NCBI GenBank assembly: GCA_002327785.1
Contig: DCUI01000175.1
Location: 1 to 49,035 of the forward strand
Reading direction: 5' to 3'
Source of the DNA: Phycisphaerales bacterium UBA2218
GTDB lineage: Bacteria > Planctomycetota > Phycisphaerae > Sedimentisphaerales > Anaerobacaceae
Length of the DNA: 49,035 nucleotides
Position 1 is the stretch's first letter. The number at the start of each line of letters is the position of its first letter. A program made the position numbers and the translations under genes. The notes beneath the pieces are model-generated. The model searched no databases and had not been told where the DNA came from. It saw nothing but the letters and a program-made list of their open reading frames with translations. Shown piece after piece: positions 7,898-17,603 of this stretch.

Positions 7898-9529
7898 ATG
7901 ATCAGGTCGAAGGGTATTGTCGCAGTGCTGCTTGCCGGCTTTTGCCTATCCAGTGCGTTGTGGGCGCAATCGCCGAAGGAATTGCGACAGTTGAAGGATG
8001 AAGAGATTGCCAGGATCAAGGAGGCGATGCCGGCCAAAGCAGTGGTCGCTCCGGAGAAACCCCGCAAGATGCTCGTGTTCTGGAAGTGCGAGACGTTCTA
8101 TCACGATGTGATTCCCGTGGCGAACAAGGCCCTGGAGATCATGGGCGCCAAGACGGGGGCCTTCCAGGTGACGGCGGTCACGGACGACTACGCCGTGTTC
8201 AACGCCGAGACGCTCAAGCAGTTCGACGCGATCTGCCTGAACAATACGACGAGCCTGAAGTTCGACCCGGAAAAAACGCCGGAGCGATGCCAGGCCCTCA
8301 TGGACTTCGTCAAGAACGGCAAGGGCTTGATCGGCGTCCACGCCGCAGCGGATAATTTTTACCAGTGGCCCGAAGGCATGCAGATGATGGGCAACAAGTT
8401 CACCGGGCATCCCTGGGGCGCCGGCGGGACCTGGGCCTTCAAGATCGATGAGCCCGATCATCCGCTCATGGCGCCGTTCAAAGGCCAGGGCTTCAAGATC
8501 AGCGACGAGATCTACCGGACCGATCCGCCGTTGTATACTCGCGACAAGCAGTACGTGCTGATGAGCCTGGACACGAGCGACCCGACGACCCGCAACGTGC
8601 GGGACTGGAAGGACACCGACGCGGATACGGGCATTACGTGGATCAAGGACTGGGGCAAGGGGCGCGTATTCTATTGCTCGTTCGGACACAACCACGCGAT
8701 CTTCATGAACCCCACGCTGCTCGAGCACTATCTTCGTGGGATTCAATTCGCGATGGGCGATTTCAAGGTACCGACGAAACCGACTGGATCAGTGAAGGGA
8801 CAAAATATGGAACAAGTACAGATCGCAGCCGCACTACTGGAGAAGGTCAAGGCGTACGACTTCGGGCAGAGCCGCCAGGCGCTGACCGAGATCAGCGATG
8901 AAATCCGCAAGGCCTACGGCAAGCCGGAGGAGTTGAAGAAGTTCGAGGCGTCGTTGATCGAGGTCCTCAAGTCGGATGCCAAGTACGCCGGCAAGCAATA
9001 TGCCTGCCGCGAGCTGAGCATCATCGGGACCGAGCAGTCGGTGCCCGTGCTGGCGGGGATGCTGACGAGCGCGGAGTACTCGGATATGGCCCGCTACGCC
9101 GTAGAGCGAATCCCGGGCGAGGCTGCGAGCAAGGCGCTGCTCGATGCGATGCCCAAGGCTCAGGGCAATGCCAAGGTCGGGATCGTAAACAGCCTGGGAG
9201 AGCGCGGCTGCACGGCGGCGGCTCCGGCGATTGCACAGCTCGTGAACAACTCGGACAAGGTGTTGGCCGGCGCTGCGATCAGTGCGCTGGGCAAGATCGG
9301 TGGGCCGGAAGCCCTCAAAGGACTGGACAAGGCCCTCCACAGTGCGCCGGAGGCCCAGAAGATGCTGGTCTACGATGCCTATCTGAAAGTTGCGGAAAAG
9401 ATGCTGGCGGCTGGGGACAAGATCGGAGCCCAGAAGATTTACGCCGGCCTGAACAAGGAGGGGGTGCCCCAACTGGTTCGCTCGGCGGCCATGAAGGGCA
9501 TGGTGAAGTCTACCCAGAGCAACAGATGA
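7898..9529 (+). CDS. Exported ThuA-domain protein with C-terminal HEAT-like repeats
   Basis: 543 residues. A Sec signal peptide ends near SALWAQ (about residue 23). Residues about 45-285 are a ThuA (trehalose-utilisation) domain of glutamine-amidotransferase-like fold: MLVFWKCETFYHDVIP, GLIGVHAAADNFYQWP, MMGNKFTGHPWGAGG and GRVFYCSFGHNHAIF are typical. Residues about 300-535 are alpha-helical repeats of HEAT/armadillo type. ThuA acts with the Gfo/Idh/MocA enzyme ThuB in rhizobial trehalose use through 3-keto sugars. Here it directly follows two such oxidoreductases. The start at 7898 is preferred over an in-frame ATG at 7874 because GGAGAAAGGAG lies just before it and the signal peptide begins there. 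Confidence 0.85.
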   Translation: MIRSKGIVAVLLAGFCLSSALWAQSPKELRQLKDEEIARIKEAMPAKAVVAPEKPRKMLVFWKCETFYHDVIPVANKALEIMGAKTGAFQVTAVTDDYAVFNAETLKQFDAICLNNTTSLKFDPEKTPERCQALMDFVKNGKGLIGVHAAADNFYQWPEGMQMMGNKFTGHPWGAGGTWAFKIDEPDHPLMAPFKGQGFKISDEIYRTDPPLYTRDKQYVLMSLDTSDPTTRNVRDWKDTDADTGITWIKDWGKGRVFYCSFGHNHAIFMNPTLLEHYLRGIQFAMGDFKVPTKPTGSVKGQNMEQVQIAAALLEKVKAYDFGQSRQALTEISDEIRKAYGKPEELKKFEASLIEVLKSDAKYAGKQYACRELSIIGTEQSVPVLAGMLTSAEYSDMARYAVERIPGEAASKALLDAMPKAQGNAKVGIVNSLGERGCTAAAPAIAQLVNNSDKVLAGAAISALGKIGGPEALKGLDKALHSAPEAQKMLVYDAYLKVAEKMLAAGDKIGAQKIYAGLNKEGVPQLVRSAAMKGMVKSTQSNR

Positions 9530-9704
9530 TCGCGGTTTGACTGTGGCTATGGGGTCCCATTGCCGGGTGCCGTGCCTACGCCTTGGTGCAGGCATGTCTT
9601 CGCCGTTGGAGGAAGAACAGGTCTTCGCAGGCGTGGATATGGCGTCCTGTGCTCGTGGGTCGCGCATCTGTGCAGGGATTTGAGTATTGGATAGGACTGT
9701 GGAA

Positions 9705-11567
9705 ATGATTTGGCAATCAAGAGGATTCCGACTATTGCTGACTGCGGCGATTGCTATCGTTCTGCTGGGGGCGCCCGTGCCGACCGCCGTGGCGGACGAG
9801 GCCAACCAGGAGATCATCAAGATGATGATCGACGCGCTGAAGAGCCCCGATGCCGAGATGCAGACGGGGGCCATCGCCATTGTGCGGGAGATCGCCGGTC
9901 CGGAGGTCACCAAGGCGCTGGCGCAAGAGCTGCCGAACCTGGGACCGACCGCCCAGGTGCAGTTGCTCTCGGCCCTGGCGGATCGTGGCGACGCCCTGGC
10001 GCTGCCGGCCGTCGTCGAGGCGACCAGGTCGCAGGATGAATCCGTTCGCATCGCGGCACTGAAGGCCGTCGGCCAGATCGGGAACGTATCGAGCGTCCCC
10101 CTGCTGGCCGAGCGGGCGGCGACGAGCAAAGGCGTCGAGCAGAAGGCCGCTCGGGAGAGCCTGTACCGGTTGCGAGGCCCCGAGATCGATGCCGCGATTT
10201 TGCAGGGTCTGGGCTCGGCCGGACCGGATGTGAAGGTCGAGCTGGTCGGTGCCATCGGCGAGCGCAACATCGGCGGTGCCGTCGAGACACTGCTCAAGAC
10301 CGCCCGAGATGAGGATCGCAAGGTCCGCGTTGAGTCGCTCAAGGTCCTGCGGGTGGTCGGCAAACCCGAGGACATGCCCGCGCTGGTGAACCTGCTGCTG
10401 GAGATCAAGGGCGACTCGGATCGTACGGAGGCGGAGAAAACGGTCGCCGCCGTGGCGCACAAGATCGAGGACAAGACCCGCCAGGCCGCCGCAGTGTTGG
10501 CCATGCTGCCCAACGTCAAGGACAATCCGAACCGGGCCTCGCTGCTGCGCGTGCTCGGTCGGATCGGCGACAGCAGCGCGCTGCCGACGTTGCGGACGGC
10601 GCTGAGCACCCGAGAGGCGGAGATCCAGGACGCGGCGATCCGCGCCCTGTCCGATTGGCCGACGACGGAACCCGTGCCGGATCTGCTCAAGGTGGCGCAG
10701 ACGGCGGAGAACGCCCGATACAAGGTCCTGGCGCTCCGCGGTTTCGTGCGGTTGCTCGGTCTGGAGAGCGAACGATCGGCCGCTGAGACGATCGACCTGT
10801 ACAAGAAGGCGATGGAGCTTGCCGGCGACGCCCAGGAGAAGAAGCGAGTGCTTTCCGGCCTGGCCTCCGCCAAATCGCTGGCCGCCCTCAACATGGCGGC
10901 GCAGTATCTCGACGACCTGCCGCTGCACCTGGAGGCCGAATCAGCGGTGGTTCAAATTGCCCAGGGGGTCTACGGCAGCGACCCGCAGCGCACGAAGGAG
11001 GTGCTCGCGAAGGTGATCCAGGTCACCAAGCAGGACGCGATTCGCCGACAGGCCCAGGAGATCGTCAACCTGATCGAGCGGTTCGATGACTATCTCATTG
11101 TCTGGCAGGTCAGCGGCCCCTATACGAAGGACGTGCAGGCCCGCGAGCTGTTCGACGCGCTGTTCGCTCCCGAGCAGGAAGGGCAGGAGGCTCGGTGGCA
11201 GGCCATGCCCGCCGGGACCACGCCGGAGCGGCCCTGGCTCATCGAGCCGGACAAGGTCCAGGCCCTGGCCGGCGACAACCGCGTCGTCTATCTGCGAACG
11301 CAGGTCTGGTCGCCGAAGGAGCAGAAGGCGAAGCTCGAGCTTGGCAGCGACGACGGCGTCAAGGTCTGGCTCAATGGCCAGCTCGTGCACGCAAACAACG
11401 CGGTCCGTCCGGCGGAACCCGGACAGGACAAGGCCGATGTGACGCTGAAGGAAGGCGCCAACACGGTGTTGGTGAAGCTGACGCAGGAGGCCGGCCAGTG
11501 GGCCCTGTGCGTGCGCCTTCGCACTCCCGACGGCGGCAAACTGGAAGGCCTGAAGGTTGAACCCTGA
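9705..11567 (+). CDS. Exported HEAT-repeat protein with C-terminal beta-sandwich module
   Basis: 620 residues from ATG 9705 (GGATAGGA 8 nt upstream; an in-frame TTG at 9687 would add six residues). Signal peptide to about residue 30 (LLLTAAIAIVLLGAPVPTAVA). Residues about 35-450 are tandem HEAT helices, with many repeats of ALxALxxIGD type. Residues about 455-620 form a carbohydrate-binding-like beta-sandwich running from WQVSGPY to SDDGVKVWLNGQLVHANNA and ANTVLVKLTQEAG. The latter half of this module is strongly similar to a segment of the next gene, showing module shuffling between neighbours. No catalytic motif is seen. It probably serves as a scaffold or glycan-binding adaptor for the periplasmic enzymes around it (inference). 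Confidence 0.75.
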   Translation: MIWQSRGFRLLLTAAIAIVLLGAPVPTAVADEANQEIIKMMIDALKSPDAEMQTGAIAIVREIAGPEVTKALAQELPNLGPTAQVQLLSALADRGDALALPAVVEATRSQDESVRIAALKAVGQIGNVSSVPLLAERAATSKGVEQKAARESLYRLRGPEIDAAILQGLGSAGPDVKVELVGAIGERNIGGAVETLLKTARDEDRKVRVESLKVLRVVGKPEDMPALVNLLLEIKGDSDRTEAEKTVAAVAHKIEDKTRQAAAVLAMLPNVKDNPNRASLLRVLGRIGDSSALPTLRTALSTREAEIQDAAIRALSDWPTTEPVPDLLKVAQTAENARYKVLALRGFVRLLGLESERSAAETIDLYKKAMELAGDAQEKKRVLSGLASAKSLAALNMAAQYLDDLPLHLEAESAVVQIAQGVYGSDPQRTKEVLAKVIQVTKQDAIRRQAQEIVNLIERFDDYLIVWQVSGPYTKDVQARELFDALFAPEQEGQEARWQAMPAGTTPERPWLIEPDKVQALAGDNRVVYLRTQVWSPKEQKAKLELGSDDGVKVWLNGQLVHANNAVRPAEPGQDKADVTLKEGANTVLVKLTQEAGQWALCVRLRTPDGGKLEGLKVEP

Positions 11568-11591
11568 TTGAATCAAATCGGAGAGGCGGTC

Positions 11592-13178
11592 ATGAGAAGC
11601 ACTTGCTCTGTTCGAGATCATATACGAACCCTGGTCGCATTGGCTGTCTGCGGTGTCGCGCTGCGGTCTGCGGCGGGTGTTCGAGCGGCCGAGGTCGATC
11701 CCTTCATGGGGGATTGGGAGGGTCGCTGGGAGATCACGGATGGCTACGATTCCGGGTCCGCAGCGGCCCAGGTGATCGCCCTCGGCGGCGGGCAGTATCA
11801 GGTGAAGCTGCTGGAGGGCCTGGCCGTTACGACGGCGCCATACGCCGTGCTCGATGGGCAAGTGCAAGATGGCAAGCTCAAGCTTTCCGGCCGGTTGAAT
11901 CCGGACAGCACACCCATCGAGGGAACCGTTGAGGCGACCATCGAGCAGGGCAAGTTCGCCGGGCGCTTCCAGGGCCGGACCGCCGGCGGCGAGCAAATGA
12001 AGGGTACGTTCTCGTTGGAGAAAACCGTCCGGCGTTCGCCCACGCTTGGGGTCAGGCCGCCCGCCGGCGCGGTCGTGCTCTTCGACGGCACGAACTTCGA
12101 CAAGTGGGTGAGCTTCGGTGCTCGCAAGGGCCAGATCAATATCATCGAGGCCATCGGCGACGCGCAGGATGCAGTTGCGTATCTGAGGGCGGGTGTCTGG
12201 TCGCCGCAGGCACGGAAGGCGACGTTGCAGCTCGGCACCGACGACGGCGTGAAGGTCTGGCTCAACGGCAAAATGGTCCACGCAAACAACGCTGCCCGGG
12301 GCGTTACGCCGGATGAGGACAAGGTCGAGGTCTTGCTCCAGCAGGGCGTCAACGAGCTGCTGTTGAAAGTGACCAACGGCGTGGGAGACTGGGGGGCAAT
12401 GGCCCGGTTCGTGGGCGAGGGCGGCAGACCACTGCAGAATCTCAACGAGGTTTCACCGCAATTCTCAGGCGAGAGAGGCTCCAGCAAGTACCTGCGGCAA
12501 AACAGCGGCTTCCTCACGCAGTGGCAGATTGCCGGACCGTACCAGGAGGTGGGCAAGAGCGCCGAGGCGCTCTTTGATGTAACCTTCGCTCCTGAGAACG
12601 CCCCCGGTTCCAAGGTGAGCTGGAAGTGGATCAATGCCAACGATCCGGATAGTGACCGCGTCAAGTGGCCCATCGTGGATGGCGCGATGGAGATCAAGGC
12701 CGGCTCCGGCAACGTCGTGACGAAAGGCAAGTTCAAGGATTTCAGGCTGCACATCGAGTTCCGCACGCCGTTCATGCCTGAGGCCCGGGGTCAAGGCCGC
12801 GGCAACAGCGGCGTGTACCTCCAGGGCCGATACGAGATCCAGGTGCTGGACAGCTATGGCCTGGAGGGCCTGGACAACGAGTGCGGCGGGATCTACAAGG
12901 TCGGGGCCCCCATGGTGAACATGTGCCTGCCGCCGACGCAGTGGCAGACGTATGACATCACGTTCCAGGCCCCGCGATTCGATGCGAGCGGCAATAAGAC
13001 CGAGGATGCGATCGTCATGGTGGTCCACAACGGCGTGACGATCCACGACCGTCGCAAGCTTCCGGCCCCGACCGGCGGTGCAATGGACAACAATATCTCC
13101 GAGCCGGGCGGCATCTACCTGCAGGACCACGGCAATCCCGTGCAGTTCCGCAACATCTGGCTCGTGGAGCAAGAGTGA
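11592..13178 (+). CDS. Exported DUF1080 (3-keto-disaccharide hydrolase) protein with inserted permuted module
   Basis: 528 residues with an N-terminal signal (about 1-32) and start ATG 11592 behind GGAGAGGCGG. Residues 36-145 are a small beta-rich domain. The DUF1080 domain starts at 161 (VVLFDGTNFDKWV) and resumes at 358 (KWPIVDGAMEIKAG), then shows GNVVTKGKFKDFRLHIEF, RGNSGVYLQGRYEIQVLD and the C-terminal NPVQFRNIWLVE. Between these, residues about 181-350 are an insertion related to the C-terminal module of the previous gene, but with its halves in reversed order. DUF1080 members hydrolyse or eliminate 3-keto glycosides. With the neighbouring oxidoreductases that gives oxidation followed by cleavage. 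Function of the insertion unknown; glycan binding is plausible. Confidence 0.85.
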   Translation: MRSTCSVRDHIRTLVALAVCGVALRSAAGVRAAEVDPFMGDWEGRWEITDGYDSGSAAAQVIALGGGQYQVKLLEGLAVTTAPYAVLDGQVQDGKLKLSGRLNPDSTPIEGTVEATIEQGKFAGRFQGRTAGGEQMKGTFSLEKTVRRSPTLGVRPPAGAVVLFDGTNFDKWVSFGARKGQINIIEAIGDAQDAVAYLRAGVWSPQARKATLQLGTDDGVKVWLNGKMVHANNAARGVTPDEDKVEVLLQQGVNELLLKVTNGVGDWGAMARFVGEGGRPLQNLNEVSPQFSGERGSSKYLRQNSGFLTQWQIAGPYQEVGKSAEALFDVTFAPENAPGSKVSWKWINANDPDSDRVKWPIVDGAMEIKAGSGNVVTKGKFKDFRLHIEFRTPFMPEARGQGRGNSGVYLQGRYEIQVLDSYGLEGLDNECGGIYKVGAPMVNMCLPPTQWQTYDITFQAPRFDASGNKTEDAIVMVVHNGVTIHDRRKLPAPTGGAMDNNISEPGGIYLQDHGNPVQFRNIWLVEQE

Positions 13179-13256
13179 ATACAGACGCGGCGCATAGACA
13201 GGCCGCGACGTGAAACGGCGGATTACGTCAACGTCTCTTTTTGAGGATCGACAGAC

Positions 13257-14636
13257 ATGGAAAAGGCAAAGAAAAAAGGACGGGAGGGCGAGTTGTCCCG
13301 TCGCGATTTCGTGGGCGCTGCCGCTGCGGTCGCCGCGTTTACGGTCGTGCCCCGGCACGTCCTGGGGGGCCAGGGCGATACGCCCCCCAGCGGAAAGCTG
13401 AACATCGCCGGCGTCGGCGTCGGCGGCATGGGGCAGAACAACGTCGCCGCCTGCGCCGAGGAAAACATCGTGGCGCTGTGCGACGTGGACACCAAGTATG
13501 CTGCCGGCGTCTTCAAGAAGTACCCCAATGCCCGGATGTGGACGGACTTCCGCAAGATGCTCGACGAGCAGAAAGACATTGATGCGGTGATCGTCGCCAC
13601 GCCGGACCACCTGCACGCCGTTGTTGCGATGGCTGCCATGCAGCGAGGCAAGCATGTGTATGTCCAGAAGCCGCTGACGCGCACCGTGTGGGAGGCCCGC
13701 ATGCTGACCGAGGCGGCGCGGAAGTACAAGGTGCAGACCCAGATGGGCAACCAGGGTCATTCCAGCGAGGAAGTCCGGCTGGTCTGTGAGTGGATCCAGG
13801 ACGGCGCGATCGGCAACGTGCGAGAAGTGCATTGCTGGACGAATCGCCCGGTGTGGCCGCAGGGGATCGGCCGGCCGACGGACACGCCTGCTGTGCCGGA
13901 AGGTCTGGACTGGGATCTCTGGATAGGCCCATCGCCGATGCGTCCCTATAATCCGGCGTACCTGCCGTTCAACTGGCGCGCGTGGATCGACTTCGGCGCC
14001 GGCGCCCTGGGCGACATGGGCTGCCATGTGATGGATGCGGCGTTTTCGGCATTGAAGCTGCAATACCCCGTGAGCGTCCAGGCCAGCCACTCCTGGGAAG
14101 TCAAGCAGATGTGGACGCGGTTTGACAACAAGGAGACATACCCCTCAGCCGAGGCGGTGCACTATCAGTTCCCCGCTCGTGGGAGCATGCCGCCTGTGAA
14201 GCTGCACTGGTATGACGGCGGCATCCTGCCGGAGCGGCCCGACGATCTCGAAAAGGGCCGGAGCATCCCGGAGAGCGGCACGATCTTCGTGGGGGACAAG
14301 GGCAAGCTCATCTGCGACACGTACAGCGAGAATCCGCGTATCTTCCCCGAGAGCAAGATGAAGGCCTACAAAAGGCCGGCGAAGACGCTGCGCCGGGTCA
14401 AGGGCGGCGTGGGCGGTCACGAGAAGGACTGGATCAATGCGTGCAAGGGCGGACCGGCCGCCAGCTCCAACTTCGACTATTCCGGCCCGTTCACCGAGAC
14501 GGTTGTCATGGGCAACCTGGCCGTTCTCAATCCCGACAAGGTCCTGGAGTGGGATGGCGAGAACATGCGCATGACCAATGACGAAACGGCTAATGCCTTT
14601 GTCAAGCCGAAGTTCCGCGAGGGCTGGTCGCTGTAG
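13257..14636 (+). CDS. Tat-exported Gfo/Idh/MocA oxidoreductase (array member)
   Basis: 459 residues. Tat signal SRRDFVGAAAAVAAF at 14-28; Rossmann loop GVGGMG at 54-59; CDVD strand end near 75; TPDHLHA loop; YVQKPL at 136-140 where glutamine replaces the usual glutamate of EKP; GDMGCHVMDAAF in the catalytic domain; last residues KFREGWSL. GAGGA lies 9 nt before ATG. It is the first of the closely related core group of the array. A 33-nt stretch (13538-13570) is identical to 20798-20830 in a later paralogue, which points to recent duplication or gene conversion. Confidence 0.9.
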   Translation: MEKAKKKGREGELSRRDFVGAAAAVAAFTVVPRHVLGGQGDTPPSGKLNIAGVGVGGMGQNNVAACAEENIVALCDVDTKYAAGVFKKYPNARMWTDFRKMLDEQKDIDAVIVATPDHLHAVVAMAAMQRGKHVYVQKPLTRTVWEARMLTEAARKYKVQTQMGNQGHSSEEVRLVCEWIQDGAIGNVREVHCWTNRPVWPQGIGRPTDTPAVPEGLDWDLWIGPSPMRPYNPAYLPFNWRAWIDFGAGALGDMGCHVMDAAFSALKLQYPVSVQASHSWEVKQMWTRFDNKETYPSAEAVHYQFPARGSMPPVKLHWYDGGILPERPDDLEKGRSIPESGTIFVGDKGKLICDTYSENPRIFPESKMKAYKRPAKTLRRVKGGVGGHEKDWINACKGGPAASSNFDYSGPFTETVVMGNLAVLNPDKVLEWDGENMRMTNDETANAFVKPKFREGWSL

Positions 14637-14676
14637 GAATATGTTTTCATTCACCAGAAGTTGAGGAGTCAAGCTC

Positions 14677-16071
14677 ATGTCGAATATCTCACGTCGTCAG
14701 TTCATCAAAGGCACCGTCGCCACTGGAACCGCATGCACTATCGGCTTCCCGAGTCTCATCCGGGCCCAGGGACTCAACGAGAAACTCCAGGTGGGATTCA
14801 TCGGTGCGGGCGGACAGGCGGGGAGCCATACGGCGCAATCCCATAAGGCAGGCCTTCAGTGCATCGCCTTTGCCGAAGTCGACAAAACCCGGTGGAACGG
14901 CGTCCACGGCAAGCAAGGCTGGGAGCAAGCCGCCGGGTATACGGACTGGCGGAAGGTCTTCGAAAAACATGGCAAGGAACTGGATGTGGTTTTCGTGGCG
15001 ACTCCGGATCATACCCATTTCGCCCCGTCGATGACCGCCGTTTCCATGGGCATTCACTGCTACACCGAGAAGCCGCTGACTTGGTCGGTTCGCGAGGCCC
15101 AACTGCTGGCGGCCGCCTATGCCAAGAATCCCAAGGTCGTCACCCAGCAGGGGAACCAGGGCCACGCCGGGAATGGATGGCGGCTGGCGTACGAATACGT
15201 CAAGGCCGGCGCGGTCGGTGACATCGTGGAGTTTCATACCTGGACGAATCGCCCGATTTGGCCACAGGGCGGCGACCGTCCGGAAGGGTCCGATCCGGTC
15301 CCCGAGACCCTGGATTGGGAGGCATGGATCGGCGCGGCCCCGATGCGTCCGTACGTTGGTCCCAAGGACGGTAAGGGAAACGGTCCCTACCATGCATTCA
15401 ACTGGCGGGGTGTGGTCGATTTCGGCTCCGGGGCGCTCGGCGATATGGCCTGCCACACGACCGACGGGATCTACTCGATCATGAATCCGGGTTACGCGGC
15501 CACCGCCGAGCCGATCATCATGACCGGGCCTGTCAAGGATCAGTGGCCGGCCGGAATGGTGGTCAAGAGCACGTACCGTGCCAAAGGCGACCAACCCGGG
15601 TTCACGACCTATTGGTATGAGGGCAAGAAACAAGATGGAGCGCCGTTCATGCCGGAGATCCCTGAGGAACTGAAGACCGACAATCGCCAATTGCCGAGAA
15701 CGGGAAACTTGATCATCGGCACCAAGGGGAAAATGGTGGTCCATGGCGATTACTGGGAGACCCCGCTGATTATCCCGGAGGCGCGGCGCAAGGAGTTCGG
15801 CCGCCCGCCGCAACTGCTCGAACGCTCCCCCGGCCATCACGAGGAATTCTTCATGGCCTGCCGGGGCGAGAAGCCGCGGGAGTTCAGCCGGTCCAACTGG
15901 AGCTACTCGGGGCCCATGGCCGCCAACATTCAACTCGGCAACCTTTGTGCCCGGGCGGGAAAGAGGCTTGAGCTGGACGAGGCTGGGAAGATCGTCAGCG
16001 ACCCGAAGATCAACGACCTGGCGTGGCGCGAGCCCCGCGAGGGTTGGGGACCGCTGCAAATGAACGTCTAA
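14677..16071 (+). CDS. Tat-exported Gfo/Idh/MocA oxidoreductase, divergent array member
   Basis: 464 residues, GAGGAG 8 nt before ATG. Tat signal SRRQFIKGTVATGTA at 5-19; Rossmann loop GAGGQA at 43-48 (last glycine replaced by alanine); EKP at 131-133; GNQGHAGNGWRL; LGDMACHTTDGIYSIMN in place of the DPVFWALKL common to the core group; C-terminus REPREGWGPLQMNV rather than YREGWSL. Its lower GC stretches and distinct C-terminal end make it a separate lineage inserted among near relatives. It probably has a different substrate. Periplasmic, cofactor-bound sugar oxidoreductase by family. Confidence 0.9.
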   Translation: MSNISRRQFIKGTVATGTACTIGFPSLIRAQGLNEKLQVGFIGAGGQAGSHTAQSHKAGLQCIAFAEVDKTRWNGVHGKQGWEQAAGYTDWRKVFEKHGKELDVVFVATPDHTHFAPSMTAVSMGIHCYTEKPLTWSVREAQLLAAAYAKNPKVVTQQGNQGHAGNGWRLAYEYVKAGAVGDIVEFHTWTNRPIWPQGGDRPEGSDPVPETLDWEAWIGAAPMRPYVGPKDGKGNGPYHAFNWRGVVDFGSGALGDMACHTTDGIYSIMNPGYAATAEPIIMTGPVKDQWPAGMVVKSTYRAKGDQPGFTTYWYEGKKQDGAPFMPEIPEELKTDNRQLPRTGNLIIGTKGKMVVHGDYWETPLIIPEARRKEFGRPPQLLERSPGHHEEFFMACRGEKPREFSRSNWSYSGPMAANIQLGNLCARAGKRLELDEAGKIVSDPKINDLAWREPREGWGPLQMNV

Positions 16072-16127
16072 GTGAATCGCGAAAAGGGAGCCTTACTATT
16101 GAAGTTGTACACGAGAGGTTGTGTCTT

Positions 16128-17513
16128 ATGAAAGAATCAGTTGGTTCGAAGAAGGTCAAACGTAATTCAAATCTGTCGCGCCGGGACTTCGTGGGTGCGG
16201 CGGCAGCCGTAGCGGCATTCACAGTCGTGCCCCGCAGCGTTCTGGGCGGCGCGGGCAACACGGCGCCGAGCGACAAGGTGAACGTCGCTGCCATCGGCGC
16301 CGGTGGTATGGGAGCCGGCAACACGAACGCTTGTGCCGATGCCGGGGCGAACATCGTGGCCCTGTGCGACGTGGACTGGAACCGCGCCGGGGGGCAGTTC
16401 AAGAAGTACCCGAACGCCAAACCGTACAAGAGCTTCGTCGAGATGCTCGATAAGGAAGGCAAGAACATCGACGCCGTGATTGTCGCGACGCCCGACCACA
16501 TGCACGCCATCGCTTCGATTGCGGCAATGCGACGCGGCAAACATGTCTACTGCCAGAAGCCCTTGACCCGCCTAGTGTCCGAGGCCCGCGCGATGACGGA
16601 AGCCGCCCGCAAGTTCAAGGTCGTCACCCAGATGGGCAACCAGGGCCACTCGGGCGGTGGGGTTCGCGACATCTGCGAGTGGATCTGGGCCGGCGTGATC
16701 GGCGAGGTGAAAGAGATCCATGCCTGGACGAACCGCCCGGTGTGGCCGCAGGGCATTGGTCGGCCCACGGAAGTCCACGAGATTCCCAGCACGCTGGACT
16801 GGAACCTGTGGCTGGGCCCGGCCCCGGAGCGTCCGTACAACAAGATCTATCTGCCGTTCAATTGGCGCGGCTGGTGGGATTTCGGCGGCGGCGCGCTGGC
16901 CGACATGGCCTGCCACGTCCTGGACCCTGTGTTCTGGGCCATGAAGCTCAAGTACCCGGTCAGCGTGGAGGCGAGTTGTACGCCGGTGAATGATGAGACG
17001 TTCCCGCTGGCGTCGATGGTCCACTATGAGTACCCCGCTCGCGAAGGCATGCCGGCAGTGAAAGTCCACTGGTATGACGGCGGGCTCAAGCCCCAGCGTC
17101 CGGATCTGCTGGAGGTCGGTCGGCCGCTGGATCAGGAATCCAGCAATGTGCTGTTCATCGGCAGCAAGGGTGTGCTGCGGTGTGGCGAATACGGCGGCGG
17201 CCCGCAACTGCTCCCCTACGAACGGCACCGAGAGTTCATGAAGAACAGACCACCGCAGACGCTCAAGCGGATCACGACCGGCCACGAGGGCAACTGGCTC
17301 GAAGCCATCCGCACGGGCGGACAAGCCACGTCGCACTTCGACTACGCCGGGCCGTTCACCGAGATGGTTACGATGGGCAACCTCGCCATCCGACCCGAGA
17401 ACGTCGGAAAGAAGCTCCTCTGGGACGGCGAGGCCATGCGCGTCACCAACGATGAGAAGGCCAACGATTTCGTGCAGATGCACTACCGCGACGGCTGGTC
17501 GCTGGAAATGTGA
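16128..17513 (+). CDS. Tat-exported Gfo/Idh/MocA oxidoreductase (array member)
   Basis: 461 residues from ATG 16128, behind GAGAGG. The frame is open 35 codons further upstream, but that part overlaps the preceding gene's end and lacks a signal. Tat signal SRRDFVGAAAAVAAF at 17-31; loop GAGGMG at 57-62; TPDHMHA; YCQKPL at 141-146 with glutamine before the lysine; LADMACHVLDPVFWAMKL; C-terminus YRDGWSLEM. The Q-for-E change is shared with the copies at 13257 and 23799, so it marks a subgroup rather than an error. Core member of the tandem array. Confidence 0.9.
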   Translation: MKESVGSKKVKRNSNLSRRDFVGAAAAVAAFTVVPRSVLGGAGNTAPSDKVNVAAIGAGGMGAGNTNACADAGANIVALCDVDWNRAGGQFKKYPNAKPYKSFVEMLDKEGKNIDAVIVATPDHMHAIASIAAMRRGKHVYCQKPLTRLVSEARAMTEAARKFKVVTQMGNQGHSGGGVRDICEWIWAGVIGEVKEIHAWTNRPVWPQGIGRPTEVHEIPSTLDWNLWLGPAPERPYNKIYLPFNWRGWWDFGGGALADMACHVLDPVFWAMKLKYPVSVEASCTPVNDETFPLASMVHYEYPAREGMPAVKVHWYDGGLKPQRPDLLEVGRPLDQESSNVLFIGSKGVLRCGEYGGGPQLLPYERHREFMKNRPPQTLKRITTGHEGNWLEAIRTGGQATSHFDYAGPFTEMVTMGNLAIRPENVGKKLLWDGEAMRVTNDEKANDFVQMHYRDGWSLEM

Positions 17514-17525
17514 CGGCAAGTGAGA

Positions 17526-17579
17526 AGTTTGAAGTGTGAAGTGAGAAGACGCAGTCATTCCGACTTCGAACTTCAAACT
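17526..17579. repeat. Repeat family C, copy 2
   Basis: AGTTTGAAGT at 17526-17535 and ACTTCAAACT at 17570-17579 form a 10-bp stem. The left arm continues with GTGTGAAGT exactly as in the copy at 7825-7868, and the AATGAGGAGAA ribosome-binding stretch follows. It fills the 90-bp spacer between two oxidoreductase genes. Confidence 0.65.
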
Positions 17580-17603
17580 GATCTTCAATGAGGAGAACGG
17601 GAA

